Below are positions 24,301 to 37,067 of a DNA stretch of 64,000 bases, one piece after another. Each line of letters begins with the position of its first letter. Positions within the stretch are counted from its first letter, which is position 1. A model generated the notes under the pieces. The model saw only the letters and a program-made list of their open reading frames with translations, was not told the origin of the DNA and made no database searches. Made by a program: the position numbers and the translations under genes. Source of the DNA: Rotaria sordida (lineage: Eukaryota > Rotifera > Eurotatoria > Philodinida > Philodinidae). The DNA is taken from the NCBI GenBank assembly GCA_905250125.1, contig CAJNOL010000712.1, positions 1 to 64,000 of the forward strand, written 5' to 3'.

Positions 24301-27300
24301 TTGACTTAGAATTTGACCACCTTCAAATAAATTTGGAACCATTTTGAGATTTGGTTTAATACAACGAATAAAACTAATACCCTATTTGAAATTTAGAAAA
24401 ATTTTAAGTATACTGTTTATTCAGAAGAATCATTTAAAGTGAAATCAATTATGATTAAACTTCAAATTTTGATAATCATCAAAAATAGTATCAATTTGAG
24501 TTTTTGTTTTTTGCAGAAATAATTTCAGAACGAAGATTTGATATTTCTTACTGGATTTCTCAGATTTATCATTAAATTAAAAAAAAAACTCTTGATTTGT
24601 TTATTTATCATTTTAATGCTAAAGAAAAAATGAATCTAATTAATTAGATATTTTTCCTATCTAGATCCTGATTTCTACGATATGAATACTACGTTTTAGT
24701 TACACAACTGAGATTTGAAACTAGGAGAATTCAGTTCCATTCAACTCTAATAAAGTCTAATTAGATTTGTTTTACTTAATACGATACTCTATTACCCTTA
24801 CAATATTTCTAATCTTTTTAACGGAACCAAAATTTCTTTGCTTCTTCAAAAAAGTTACAGCACTTCTCACATAATATGAGAGCACCATGGCTGATTTGCT
24901 GCACTTGTCGATACATATCCACAAAGTGCTAGATAGCATGCTGACTATGTTGTGACACACACTTGCTCTTACGGTTAGCTAACGCAAGAACTTTCCTTCA
25001 CGCCAACCTTCTGTTCAAAGCTATAGTTAGTATTAGTTGTAGGAAAGCTATCGAACTATTAAATCTGTTGCTAGACAGAAACTGATACCACATAGGAGAG
25101 CCGAAAGGCAGAGATATTCTTTCTCATCTAATATTGACTACTGTGAATGATTTGTTTACTTACAGTACTTCGTAATTTATTCATAAGATCAGCTAATTGT
25201 GAACGAAATTTTGAACCAACCGAAATAAAATTTAATTTTCCTGCCGATTGTTCACGTTCGGGTGCTTTCGGAAAAAGATTTTTAATAAAACTATTTCTAG
25301 ATTCTTGAACCAAAATAAGTAATGATGCATGTAAAGCATCATTATTTTTTTCGATAAATTGTGCCTAAAAAAGAAAAATACTTTCTATGAATATATATAA
25401 ATAGTTTATATAATAATTAAACACATACAGTTGAATAAACAACACTACCAGCAAAATGTTGAATTAGAAAACCTTCATCATCACGAATTTCACGTGATGC
25501 ACGTAATTTAGATTTTCGTGGAAACTGAACAGAAACAAAAAAAAAAAGAATTGATAAAATTTAAAAGACAAAGAAAAAAAGTTCTTTTTGTCTTGTTTTT
25601 CTTTACATCAAGTCTTGGATGGCCTTTATTACGATTATGAACTTCAGTTGTAAAATGTTCTGGTCGTGGTGTTGGTAATTTACTTTCTTCATCTAATAAA
25701 TCAAAACAACCAGTTGTTTTTGCTTCGATTAAATCTAAACATATTATATAAGAAATTAAATATGAATTTATAAAATAATAAAACAAAAAAAAACAAAAAA
25801 AAATTTTTTTTTATTTATCATGCAAGTAAAAAAAAGCTGGACGGACGTAATCATGCTGATTTTCAAACATTTTAATAGACTCGTGAATGTTGTTGGTTTA
25901 AAAATAAGCAATTAATAAAGAATGTTATTGTGAATTGTTGAAAGTGATTATAACCTCAAATAGTTGGTTATGATAGAAGGTAATTCAACATAAATCTTTC
26001 CTTTGAAGGACTTATTTACGTATTAAATAAGTTCAAGATCACTCAAAAAAAAAAGAACTCCTCCTCTTTCTATTAAAGTTCAAAAAAAAATCCAATCCGA
26101 CTGCATTTTCTCATATCTTGTAATAGATAGACATTTTTCAAATCTTGTGATTTTCATTTATTTGTTTTCAATTAGATATATAAACGTATGGAACAAAATT
26201 TACAAAAATACCATTATGGAATCTTTTAGATTTTAAATATCTGTTTTGTTTTCTTTTATAATGATAGATCGACTCATATACAACCAAAAATGTCATCAGA
26301 ATATTTCGTTTATTTAAATCTTTTTCAAAACGTGACTTATTCTCTTTCTATGAAGCGCTAGATAAAAGTATTTCATAATGCAAAGTAGGTCATTGAAGTC
26401 TTTCAAATATGACCTATGCTACCTTCACCTTTTGTTTTATAGGTTTTTCTATAGTAAGAAGTACTATTTCTTTTCTTATATAGTTCAATCTCTTTAACAT
26501 AAAAAGACATGTAATAAATAAATCTTTTTTCATTAAACAGCTAAATAAATACTTCGCATTCATCCTTTCAACTTATATGTCATAATTAGTTTTTCTTTTC
26601 ATGGGTGCAACGTTATCTAACATTTGTTTTGTTATCTCAAGCTATCATAAGTCTATATTTGAAGCCAACATATTCCCCTCTGAATATTCATATTTCACAT
26701 ATTTTTTTTAAACGCTCATGCAAAATATACAATAACAGACATAAACACACACACAAATGTGGTTAAGAAAAAATTTGGCCCCTACCAAGCTCCTATTTCA
26801 TTTAAAATAAAGAAGAAAATAAAGATGATAAAAAATAAAATAAAATAAAATAGACTAAAAATTCAATCAACATACCAATACAATCTTGATTATCAATATA
26901 ACTAATTTTTTTCAAACCAAGACCTTCTTTTTCATATAATAATTGTTCTTCTTTAAGTATACGTTCATTAAAAAATTGTTGTAATTTTTCATTACAATAA
27001 CTAAAAACAAAATAAAATAGCATTCTTCTAAAATCAATAGTATTTTTTTATTATTATTATTATCATACTTAATACAAAATTGTTCAAATGAATTTACAGG
27101 AAAATATTCAAAACCAGCTATATCAAGAATACCAATATATGAAATTGATGAACTAAATGGTATTGATTTATTAACAAACGTAACTATTTGATCAAATAAT
27201 CGAATATATATTGCTTTAGCTAATGCATCACGTGCATTTTGTGCTTCATGAACTTTTAATGGAACACTAATGAAACAAAAAAAGAGAGAAATAATGCAAG

Positions 27301-30300
27301 TGTAATTAAACGAAAAAAAAGTTGTTAACGCAATCTCTGTGGAATTGAAATGTGAAAGACGATGTAGCTGCTATTGCTAATTAGAAGAAGATTGTTTTAT
27401 TCAGTATATTTCTGGATACATTTCTTTAACTATCCTTTTACTTAATTCACCAGAAATGCAATAAGAAAGTAGTTCATATATGATAACGAGACGTTATTGA
27501 TATACGGGAGAGTCCTGTGGAACAAACTTTTTTTGAGTTACGAAACCCATTTTAAGCAGCAATATCTATCACGGTCTGTGGAAGGGAGAGGGAGTCAAGC
27601 TTTGATCCTAATACTTCTACACTCCTTTGAGATCGTGTTTGACAAAATTTACTTACGGAATAACCGTTCCTTTACTACTACTAGTTGTTTTTGTCATTAA
27701 AACTCTTGTTATTAAAGCATTACGTAAATCACGTTGATCAAGACCAAGCATTTCAGCTGTTATACTTAATGATTTTTCTGTTGCTGATGTTATTTTACAA
27801 CCACCTTTTGTACTTTCTGGATCATCTTCAAAATTAATATTTCCAACATGTAAAACAGCTGCAACTGTACTATAAATATTTAATTTATCTTGTGTTGTTA
27901 AACCCATTTGATCCATTGATTCATCACATTCATTAAAATCATTAAAATCATCTAATTGTGGATCACGTAATGCACCTTTTGACATAAACTAAAATAAAAA
28001 TAAAAATAAGAAATTTTATTTATTTAAATTCATAATAAAGAAATAACAACACTGATGACAATAGAAATATCTTACATCAAGAAAATTTTTCTATTCGAAT
28101 AATAAAAAAATAATAACGAAGAAAAGTTCTTGCTTTTTTTGTTTTAAATTAATTTAACTTACATCTTGACTTCGACGAGTTTTTGATATCGATTTTTCTG
28201 TTTGATTATTACAAAAATATTGTGTACAACCACGATTAAGATACTGATATAGAAGCAAAAAAAAAAAGAAACAAAAATTTATTATAAAATAAAATTTTGT
28301 TTTTGTCATTTTAATATACAAACATGAAAACTATCTGGTGATGTAAGTCGTAATTCACTTCGAATACTTTCAGGTGCACCAGCACATAAACGATAAAATA
28401 TATGATAATTTCGTTCATCTTTTGATTGAACACATATACGAGATTTTTCAAGTAAATAATGGGATATATAACCACCGACAACACGATGCTAGAAAAGGAT
28501 ATTTTAATTCTTTTTTTTTTTTTTAATTCAAAACAAAATCATTTTTAATACTTTATCATTAAAGTGAACTTCAATAAATTTACCAAAACGACTTGAATTA
28601 TTGTTACGAGTTGTTTTAGCTAGATATTCAAGTTTTTATTTACAAAAAAAAACGAAATAAAAAAAATTTTTTTTTTACCATTGCCAAATGCTTCTAATAA
28701 TGGATTGGCTAAATAACAAAAAAAAAACATTTAGTAATAAGAATTTTGTTCGATTTATTTACATTTGTTTATACGATCTTCAATTTGACCATTGTGTGCA
28801 CCATACGATTCGGTTAAATATTGTAAAACATATTTAGCTGATTCAGTTTTACCTAAAAATACAACAAAATAAATATCATAATCAAATAAAACTATCCTAC
28901 GAACCAGCTCCGGATTCGCCTGATATTATTATTGACTGACTTTGTTTGACACTGCGCATATCACGATATGCTTTATCACCTTAAATATAAAAAAATAATA
29001 TACATTATATTATTATTAAAGTTTCGAATTAATTCAATTTTGTTTCAACATGTTGAAAAAATTCGATTTTCTTTAGATATTCAATAATGTAATGACTATT
29101 TGATCTGAATTAAAACTTTGATTAAAATTCATATCTAATATTTTCATTGTATAGAATAAAAAGATTCTAATTCTGCATTTGTTAATTATTTAATTGTCAA
29201 TAATGTTGAACAAATATTTATTTTTTGTCAGATGGATTACACTGTTTTTTTCTTTATCAAGATTGATGAATGAAGAAAATTTCTCTCGAATATTCTTCAA
29301 TTATAATATTATGAAGAAGATTTATATCTAATGTTAAGAAAATTTTTTATCATTTCTTTAAAAAAAAAATAATCAAATGATTTTTCAAATTGTCATAGTA
29401 ACATTCGACATGATTGTATGAGCTCATCAAGAATTTTACAAAAATTTTAAGAGTACAGAAATTTTATCACTTTTTATGATGAAATATCATCGGATAGTAG
29501 AGCCCATTGGGTTCGGATCTGAAAATTTTGGACCCGATGGGCTCTACCATATCGGCATATAAAAATTCAGTCAATCGTTAAGTTTTACGTGTCATCTTAA
29601 CGATAAGAAGCTTCACAGAATTGCTTGAAGATCATATTTAAAATATCTTATTTCATGACAGGAAGTCGTCAACTCGTAATACTCTTTCATCTCATATCTT
29701 CGAGTAAGCTATAATTCATATTATTTATTCACATTGGGTTTTTGTGTCAAAATTCTGAAAAACCTACCAATGGCATAAACATGTGGTGGCATAATACCAA
29801 GTGATTTTCCATTATAACGTTTGATTGAGTCAATTGAATACAGACCTGTTAATTCTTTATAAGGATTAATTGCAATTAAAATATTCGCTACATAAGTCTA
29901 AAAGATAAGTTTGATTTAAACAAAAAATTCTTTTATTGTTTCCTATTTTTTCATACATAAATTAAATCTTTTTTATAACGACGACGAACATTATGTAATA
30001 ATGTTGCTTCATTAAGATACATAAGTGCACCTTAAATAGAAAAAAAAAACAAATTATGTTAAAAATTCCAAAAAAACAAAATACAAACAATTATCATCAA
30101 CATCTTTCTCATATTCTTCTGCTTGAAATGCCGAATCGTACGGTACAATTAATGTCTATAAAACAAAAGAAACACAGATTATTCTTTCCAATTTGAATTC
30201 TTTTTCAAACCTTTCTGTTCTCTTTCAATTGAACAGTAATGTTGTCGGAACCAATATCGGTTATTTTACCAAGAAGAAATCCATGTTCATTATCTCGTAC

Positions 30301-30333
30301 CCAAATAGGTTTATTATCATTGAGTACGAACAT
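18354..30333 (-). CDS. MYO6: Unconventional myosin VI
   Basis: Complete multi-exon minus-strand gene, ATG at 30333 (an in-frame TAG lies eight codons upstream) to TAA at 18354. The order matches myosin VI: N-terminal SH3-like segment, [10 protein letters not shown]-loop GESGAGKT (about 28925), switch [11 protein letters not shown], switch [18 protein letters not shown], converter, then the myosin VI insert 2 ([10 protein letters not shown], about 23935) that reverses direction. An IQ-like segment follows, then a charged Glu/Arg/Lys-rich helical tail, the RRL adaptor site in [17 protein letters not shown] (about 21010), and a cargo domain with GWWYAHFDG and [10 protein letters not shown]. Family function: minus-end-directed actin motor for endocytosis and Golgi or membrane traffic. 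No stops or frameshifts seen in the exons I followed. Several introns exceed 1 kb; one holds a dispersed repeat (27434-27651) that ends a few bases from an exon. Confidence 0.93.
18895..20885 (-). other. Long MYO6 intron
   Basis: About 2 kb between the exon ending APNDILN and the cargo-domain exons. A stretch at about 20035-20230 is locally less AT-rich and carries an 87-codon plus-strand frame without recognisable homology; it could be transposon debris. Otherwise featureless. Confidence 0.45.
21835..23510 (-). other. Long MYO6 intron
   Basis: About 1.7 kb between the neck and tail exons. Three short frames (22043-22234, 22363-22551, 23040-23234) show no family resemblance. No inverted repeat was spotted by eye. 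Confidence 0.4.
24780..25135 (-). repeat. Dispersed repeat copy in MYO6 intron (pairs with 40250-40610)
   Basis: On the minus strand this stretch shares ordered blocks with the plus strand at 40250-40610, for example CTCTGCCTTTC, AATAGTTCGATAGCTTTCC (ATCTTTCC there), CTAATACTA, AAAGTTCTT and GGATATGT with CAGC.ATGG. It is a diverged dispersed repeat of unknown class, lying between two motor-domain exons. Confidence 0.6.
25790..26870 (-). other. Long MYO6 intron
   Basis: About 1.1 kb between the exon ending YIDNQDC and the exon starting LIEAKTT. AT-rich, no supported feature. Confidence 0.45.
27434..27651. repeat. Dispersed repeat copy in MYO6 intron (pairs with 2743-2896)
   Basis: Shares CAGAAATGCAATAAG and a terminal block ending CTCCTTT.AGATCGTGTTT.ACAAAAT with 2743-2896. 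The end of the similarity lies within about 10 bases of the splice donor of the exon encoding SSSKGTV, so the insertion abuts the coding exon. A tandem or rearranged interior makes this copy longer. Confidence 0.55.
28990..29765 (-). other. Long MYO6 intron with short hairpin
   Basis: About 775 bp following the P-loop region exons. It contains a GC-richer hairpin at 29486-29556. Nothing else supported. Confidence 0.45.
29486..29556. repeat. Short hairpin repeat in MYO6 intron
   Basis: The arms GTAGAGCCCATTGGGTTC (in 29486-29515) and its near reverse complement (in 29529-29556) flank a 13-nt loop. It stands out as less AT-rich than its surroundings. Confidence 0.7.
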
Positions 30334-31062
30334 AGTGAAAATTTTAAATGACTACAATTTTCACTAAAACAATAATATATATCTAAAATATATTGAATGT
30401 CGAAGTAAGAACAGAAGTAAATATTGATCGAACGAGAGTAAAACACGCCCGACTGATATCTGAGTAAACATATCATCATTAGACTTTTTTTTTCTAGTCG
30501 TGACACTTACTAACATCTTCTATTGGTTCACATATACTAACCAATGAATAGAAATTAAATAGAAGAGGCAATTTTTTAATATTTTTCAAATTGAGTATTC
30601 ATAAAAAATATTTGTTATATGATTTTGTTTGAAGCTGGTGTAGGATGCCTAGTAAATTGAATACTATTGATTGTGGCGCTTAATCGATTTGTAGTTCTTG
30701 TTTCAAATTCAAGTAAACTATTCTTTTCTTCTAGTTTAATTGATTGGTTTTTAATGATGCATGAACAATCGACAGCTGCAAAAGAAAAAGGTATTTTTGC
30801 TTTCTTTAAAAGGCAAATAAGTTTCTAATTTTTCTGATGATAGAAAATGAAAAATAGCACCATCAGTTATTCTTATTCAAACGCTGCACAGTTAACATTA
30901 CACTAGAAGTGAAAGCACATGATAGAAATATTATTATTTTGGTTTGCTTATATATATATATATATTTTTAAACATGTATATATAGACTTCGACGTTGGTG
31001 GCTTATGGTGATGATTAGAATTTGAATATTTGTTGGGATATTGCTTCTTTTGTTTTTTCATT
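30334..31062. promoter_or_regulatory. Divergent intergenic region, MYO6 / SLC41
   Basis: About 730 bp separate the MYO6 ATG (minus) and the SLC41 ATG (plus), so it must include both promoters or leaders unless leaders are trans-spliced. A TA dinucleotide run lies at about 30950-30968. No TATA assignment can be defended. Confidence 0.4.
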
Positions 31063-33391
31063 ATGAGTTTTGAGATAAAGAAAAGAAAGTAAATGTCAAT
31101 GAAAATTGAATATGATCAAAAGCGAATAGATATTTTATTTTACATAGAAATTTCTAGTCAAAATGATGAAGCAACACCTATACTACATACATATGATAAT
31201 AATCAAGAAAAATGGTATACTACAGCAAGTCAACTTGTTTTTCCTTTTATGATTGCTGGGTTTGGTATGATTGTTGCCGGACTCCTACTTGAACGTGCGA
31301 AGGTATTCATATATATGTCAGAGCATACTTTCTAATATGAAAATAGAAAAATGTGTTCAAAAGATTATGTAGAGAATGTAATGATGATTGGTACAATATA
31401 AAACAATATTTCTGTGACTATTTTTCGCTTAAAGAAACATTTCCTTTTCCCGAAATCTTCAACTTTCTGTAGATTTATTGGTTTGTTTTAATAAAACAAA
31501 GACGAACAATATTTTTTGATGTTAATTCAAAGAGAACAGAGAAGAATAACATCATATTCTATATGTATTGACATGATGCGGAATAACACTTCTTTATGTT
31601 GTAAGGAATTTCAATAAATAAAAAAAAAAAGAAAAAAGAAAAGAACTAATTTCCTTAAAAAAATTTTTCTTTTTCTAATTTCAATGATGATAGTGATCCA
31701 CAAAGTAGAATTTAGTCTGTTTAAAATGATAGAAAAATTCTTTGTGTTAAAAAAAATAAATCGATTAGATTACACTTTAATTTTTATATTTAGGAATTGA
31801 AAGTATTTCGAGAAATAACAGCAATTTATATACTTGTTCCAGCTTTACTTGATTTAAAAGGCAATTTAGAAATGACATTAGCTTCTCGTCTATCTACACA
31901 AGTATGCTTTGAAGTTTCGTTATTTGGTTGTTTTTTCTATTATTTAAATTTTTAAATCATAGGCAAATATTGGAAATATGGATGAAAAAAGTAAATTTAA
32001 AAGTTTATTTATTGGTAATATAGTTTTAATACAATTACAAGCTATTGTTATTGGTTTTCTTGCTGCTATTGTATCAATTCTTATAAGTTGGTTATCACAA
32101 GATCATTTTAATATTCGATATGCTCTTGTTTTATGTAGTAGTAGTGTTTTAACAGCAGCAGTTGCTTCAACAGGATTGGGTGTGTATAAATAAATCTAGT
32201 TTATATTAAAATCTATAGAAAACTTATTGATTTTTTTTTTAGGTTTAATTATGATAATAGTTGTCGTCTTATCTCATCAATGTAAAATAAATCCAGATAA
32301 TATTGCTACACCAGTAGCTGCAGCACTTGGTGATATTACAACTCTTGTTATTCTAGCTGGTGTTAGTAGTTTTTTATTTGGAATCATCAGTATGTGAAAT
32401 TTTTGATATAAAATATTCATATTTGTTTTTCTGTTTGGATATATCAAGATAATTATCCATGGTTACCAATAATGATAGTGCTATTTTTTTTAACTCTAAT
32501 ACCAATTTGGATAATGATTAGTGCTCAAAATGAATATGTTCAAGATGTACTTATTCATGGATGGTACAGGAATAAAAGTTATATGAAAAATTTTTATTAA
32601 AAAAATAAAGTTTTTAGGTCACCAATAATAATTGCAATGTTTATATCAAGGTAAATATTTATGATTAATATTGTAATTATTTAATTAATATTAATTTAGT
32701 ATGAGTGGTTTAATTCTTGATTTTGCTGTTCAAACACTTCATGGTATAATCGTTTTTCAACCTGTGATGAATGGTAAAAAACAAAAAAATATATTTGTTA
32801 TCAATAAAATGATTTATTTAATTTTATGATAGGTGTATGTGGCAGTCTAGTAACTGTACAAACTAGTCGACTATCTACTGCTCTTCATCAACAAGGCAAA
32901 CCAGGAGAATTTCAAAATGATGAACAATATAATGCTTCGACACATTGTCCAAATCCATATAAATTGTTTTGCTCCAGAAGTATAAATACATTTCTATATT
33001 TTATAGAATTACTTAAATACATTTCAAATTTTTTTAGATGGTGCTTCATGCACAGTACGTCTTTTATTATTCATGTCCATACCAGGTCATTTAACATGTC
33101 TGTTTATTATTTGGCAATTGGCTGCTAATCATATTCAATTTTCAATTCTTTTTATTTTTCTCTATCTTATCGCAGCACTTATTCAAGTAGAAAATTTTCT
33201 TCATTAATAAAATAGAATTCATTTCAAATATTTCATAGGTGGCTATTCTTCTTTATATTGCTCAATGGATAGTACCATTCGTTTGGCGACAACATGGAGA
33301 TCCAGATAATATATGCATACCATATTTAACGTCTAGCGGAGATCTTTTGGGTACCGCTCTTCTTACATGTGTCTTTCTACTGCTTGCATAA
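31063..33391 (+). CDS. SLC41A: SLC41-type divalent cation (Mg2+) transporter
   Basis: About ten exons with GT-AG introns. Exon 1 (31063-31088) encodes MSFEIKKRN; its 69-bp intron removes an apparent longer N-terminus, and the splice is in frame. Exons follow at 31158-31302, 31794-31901, 31963-32179, 32243-32389, 32449 onward, and the last reaches TAA at 33391. The product shows two MgtE-like halves. The first has [51 protein letters not shown]; the second has [55 protein letters not shown]. These are SLC41A1-3 signatures. The family moves Mg2+ across membranes (proposed Na+/Mg2+ exchange). Intact by eye. The alternative start at 31093 would read through the first intron and is less likely. 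The paralogue number is not resolved. Confidence 0.9.
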
Positions 33392-34234
33392 ACTGATTAT
33401 GTGTAAATACCAGTATTACGACAAAAACAAGGTTGATTCTTGTTATTTGTATATTTTCATGGTGGTCGATGAATTATTTTTTGTTTTTATATGTTTTATT
33501 ATGGGATTTATCTAAGATAATGAAATAAATAAATAAAAATATTGGGATTTATTTTCTTTAATTCATCTTAAAATATATGAGATCATAGTATATCAGTGCA
33601 TAGTTTTCTCATAAGAAAATTACTCAATGGGAAATATTTGAATCATATCATAAAGCAAATAAAGTTTTCGATAATTATTAGAGTATTTTCTAGTATTTCA
33701 GTCTTGAATATTCTACGAAAACTAAGGATGCACTTGTCAACTTGATGTTTTTCAGGGTCAATCGGTTTTTTTTTCAATAGAAATAAAATCTATTCATTCA
33801 AGCGCCATATGTATCGAAACAATAATTGAAAGAAAAATGATCACAGAAACAAATAATATACCACTATTTTCTTTTATTTTCACAGATGGGTCGATACAAA
33901 TACTCCTATTAGCGTAGGCTTGACAAAGCATTTTTGTTTGTATATTAAATTATATTGAATTTTATTAAATGAAAAATTCGATGCTATTAACAACCATATT
34001 TAATTGAATAAGCGAATAAATGATTCTTTTACAGTTTTATATTATTAGTATTTGTTTAGAAAATTAGTCTAACTAATTTATTCCATTTAACATATGATTT
34101 TTGGTTAGTTAAATTACCAGAAGAGAATGTGACAAATTGTTGACTAAAATAATGTCAAGTTCATCATGTTGAGAGGTTTCTTTTCATAATAAAAATACAT
34201 TTTTTTGATAGAAGATTTACTTATACTAGAATTG
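33392..34234. other. Intergenic after SLC41
   Basis: 3' flank of SLC41 with AATAAATAAATAAA near 33523-33538 as a plausible polyadenylation region. No gene recognised. Confidence 0.4.
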
Positions 34235-35695
34235 ATTTTAATGTAAAATTTCGATATTGAAGAATGATTCAAAAGTTTTGATCCTCATCTGTAAATTAAT
34301 GTTATCTATATGAATACATATATAGATAGTTGACTGATATATACAATTTTGTAGAGAAAGATTTAAGCTATAATCTGATAAGAAAATAATTTGAATACCA
34401 TCAACATCATGAAAAGTTAGGGTTGCTTTATTTATCACGACTGTACATTCTACATCTTACATTTTTCGGGAAAAACAAAAATACACTTCTAATGTTTGAA
34501 AAGAAGTAATATTTTCTGGAGATTTTTATATGATTCAATAGTTCGACAAGCTGTACGAAAATACAAATATAAAAAAAAAACTGATCCTGTTTCCAACACA
34601 AAACTTCGAGAAAACTAGAACGACTAATAGAAGTCTTACATATATTGCACGAGAGAGTAAACTGAACTTTTAATGACTTTAGTTGATCTACTGTTGCGTC
34701 TGCTCATGTGGTTCGGAACGGTTATATTCAGCTTCAGTATGTCATAAAGCCCCCCCCCCCCAAAATAGACGGCCACCCTATATTAGAAGGCCACCCCCTG
34801 TATAAGGCCATGTCCGAGCAAAAGTTCAAACGCTCTATTAGAAGGCCATGTACTAATTAATTAATATATTCCAAAATTATCGAAATTTTCATAAATATTA
34901 ATTAATAATTAAGGAAATATAACCGATTTTCTAATGTTTTTTTGCGAAATCCTTCCTTTCCTATCATAAATAGTACAGTTTTTACAAAAAATGGTAGTTT
35001 TTTCAGCAAAAAACACTTAAAAAGCAATAATTAAAGTTATTAATTAATTATTAATTTTTTAAATGATTTTAATTAAAAACTGGCCAAAAATTGACTCCCA
35101 ATAGAAGGCCATCAAAAAAGTAGCGATGTGCCAAGACACTGTATAAGGGCATGCCCTTTTATTCTGGGAGGGGGTTTACTACATCTCGAAATATCCAGCA
35201 TCAGTTGATCAATTAATGCTACTGAAAATTAACCATACTCTCTCGTGCAACATATGTGAGACTTTTATTCGTCTACCTAGTTTCCTTCATGTTTTGTATT
35301 GGAAACCGGATGAGAAACTCTTTTTTTTATATATTCATACTCTTGTAGAGCTTGTCGAACTCTATTGAACAATGTAAAAATATCTAGAAATCAATATGTC
35401 GCTGAACTTTAATCACTCAGAGATTACAAGAATATTTTTATTTTTATCGAAAAATGTACGAAGTAAAATACTTAGTCATACTTAATGGAGAAGTTATAAC
35501 TATTCATGATCTCGATGAAATTCGAACTATTTTTTCTTATCAGATGATAGCTTTAATCTCGCTCTACAAAACTATGTATTTCAGCCAACTATCTACATAT
35601 GCATTTTATATAAATAATGCCAATTTACAGAGAGGGATCAAAACTTCTGAACCATCCTTTATTTTATTTCGCAAGAAGAATCATGAACATTATGA
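34235..35695. repeat. 1.46-kb fold-back element with C-run/G-run inner ends
   Basis: The left arm (about 34235-34750) and right arm (about 35175-35695) are diverged reverse complements. They share ACTCTCTCGTGCA, the GATCAAAACTT block near the ends and GACAAGCTCTACAAGAG-type blocks. A run of 12 C (34750-34761) faces a G-run (about 35166-35174) at matching positions. Inside these the GGCCA...TAGAAGGCCA motif recurs in opposite orientation at 34770-34800 and 35102-35112. The short minus frame at 34238 and plus frame at 35454 are the same repeat translated from each arm, not genes. Confidence 0.8.
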
Positions 35696-36098
35696 GTAAA
35701 ATTGACTAGCGATTTTAAATGTATTTTGACCAAAAAATTTAATATGTTATGGGTTATAGAAAAAAGAATAACATGATTGATCAATCATTTCAAGCGTAAT
35801 ACTGACTTTTTCAATAAAGCTTTAGTTAATCTTGAGACTAATTCATTCTATTTTGTTGCAAGCATGAGTCATCTACGGTTGCTGAGTATACAGATGATAA
35901 TAAATAGAATATTGCTAATATCTGGTTGAATATGTTATTGCAAATTTCGATTAAGAATGGGATACAAAAGACTTCGAAGTTTGAACTATTATGTAAAAGT
36001 GTACAACACTAACTTTTGAAGTCATTTGAATCGAGAATGAATAAGGAATACGAAAACTTACAATTTTTTTTACTAATTGTACTAAGTTGTCATTTGAA

Positions 36099-37026
36099 AT
36101 TTAAAGATCCTCCTCCTCCCCCCCCCCCCCTCAGAAAATCTAATTTTTCGAAGAAAAGTCGAAGTCGACATTTTATCATAGGAAGATGCACTGAAATCTT
36201 CTCTTTCAGAATATTTAAGGCTTATTTCAAAATCAATTGATTTTGACGAACTTATCACCTAAAACTTGGCTTCTACTATCATATTTTTCGAGAAATTTTT
36301 ACGATTTTCTTTACAAGTTGCTTAGTCTGCTTTCTCTTTGCATCAGCATTTCATAAAGTTTTTTTATATTAATCACTACGAAACTATTATTACTTACGAT
36401 TAAGATACATATTTATATCCTATCCTGAACACTGATATATAATTCAGATATGTTCTGCAAAAATCGATTTCTAAAACTTATTTAGCCTTTTTCTCGAAGC
36501 CAGTTTTTTTTTCGAGCATACCGTTTACGCGGACAAATCTTTCTTGATAACGAATCAATATAATAATGGTAATTTATTTTTTATTATATAGCAGACAGCT
36601 AGGGCTAGGTCGTAATAGAGCCTGATTTTTGAATTTCTCTTTTGCTGAAATAAAAAACTTAGATCTTTGATTTTTATTACCGATTATTTTGGTCACGGAT
36701 TTAAGAATATTCCAAAAAATTTTTTTAAAAATTAAAAAAAGAAAAATTAAAAAATCGAGCTCTGTTACGACCTAGCCCTAAGAATACTCTACAATTTAAA
36801 ATCGCTCCGACATACTTAACTAGTATCGTCATTTTGAAAACCTTGCCTGTGTAAAGAGTATTTTTGACCAATGAGCTGACTATAACTCGTCAGGGTCTTG
36901 CAGATTCGGGAAGATATTTTAACCATAAGCTATTCTAGTCAAGACTAGCATTCTCTGAAATTTTGGTTGAAATCGAATGACAAATAAAAAACTTTATTTG
37001 TGAGGGGGGGGGGGTCTCCTTTAAAA
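36099..37026. repeat. Element with poly-C/poly-G terminal inverted repeats
   Basis: The left end TTTAAAGATCC followed by 13 C (36118-36130) and CTCA mirrors the right end TGAG plus 11 G (37004-37014) then TCTCCTTTAAA. The interior is unrelated between halves except for the nested palindrome at 36600-36781. No transposase is visible, so non-autonomous if it is a transposon. The boundaries are inferred from the two ends alone. Confidence 0.6.
36600..36781. repeat. Nested palindrome of about 180 bp
   Basis: The ends TAGGGCTAGGTCGTAA (36600) and its reverse complement TTACGACCTAGCCCTA (ending about 36780) are perfect over 16 bp. The arms continue with AGAGC and an A/T tract, and converge near 36700. 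MITE-like. Confidence 0.8.
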
Positions 37027-37067
37027 TAAAGCTTTGAGAGCAGTATTACAGAACAAAAACAAATATA

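Noticed and set aside
31093..31335. Start of SLC41 at ATG 31093
   Set aside because: The interval 31089-31157 is a good GT-AG intron, and splicing joins an upstream ATG exon (31063-31088) in frame; the 31093 start would translate that intron.
34238..35699. Similar ORFs at 34238 (minus) and 35454 (plus)
   Set aside because: Mirror arms of the 1.46-kb fold-back element; no independent coding evidence.
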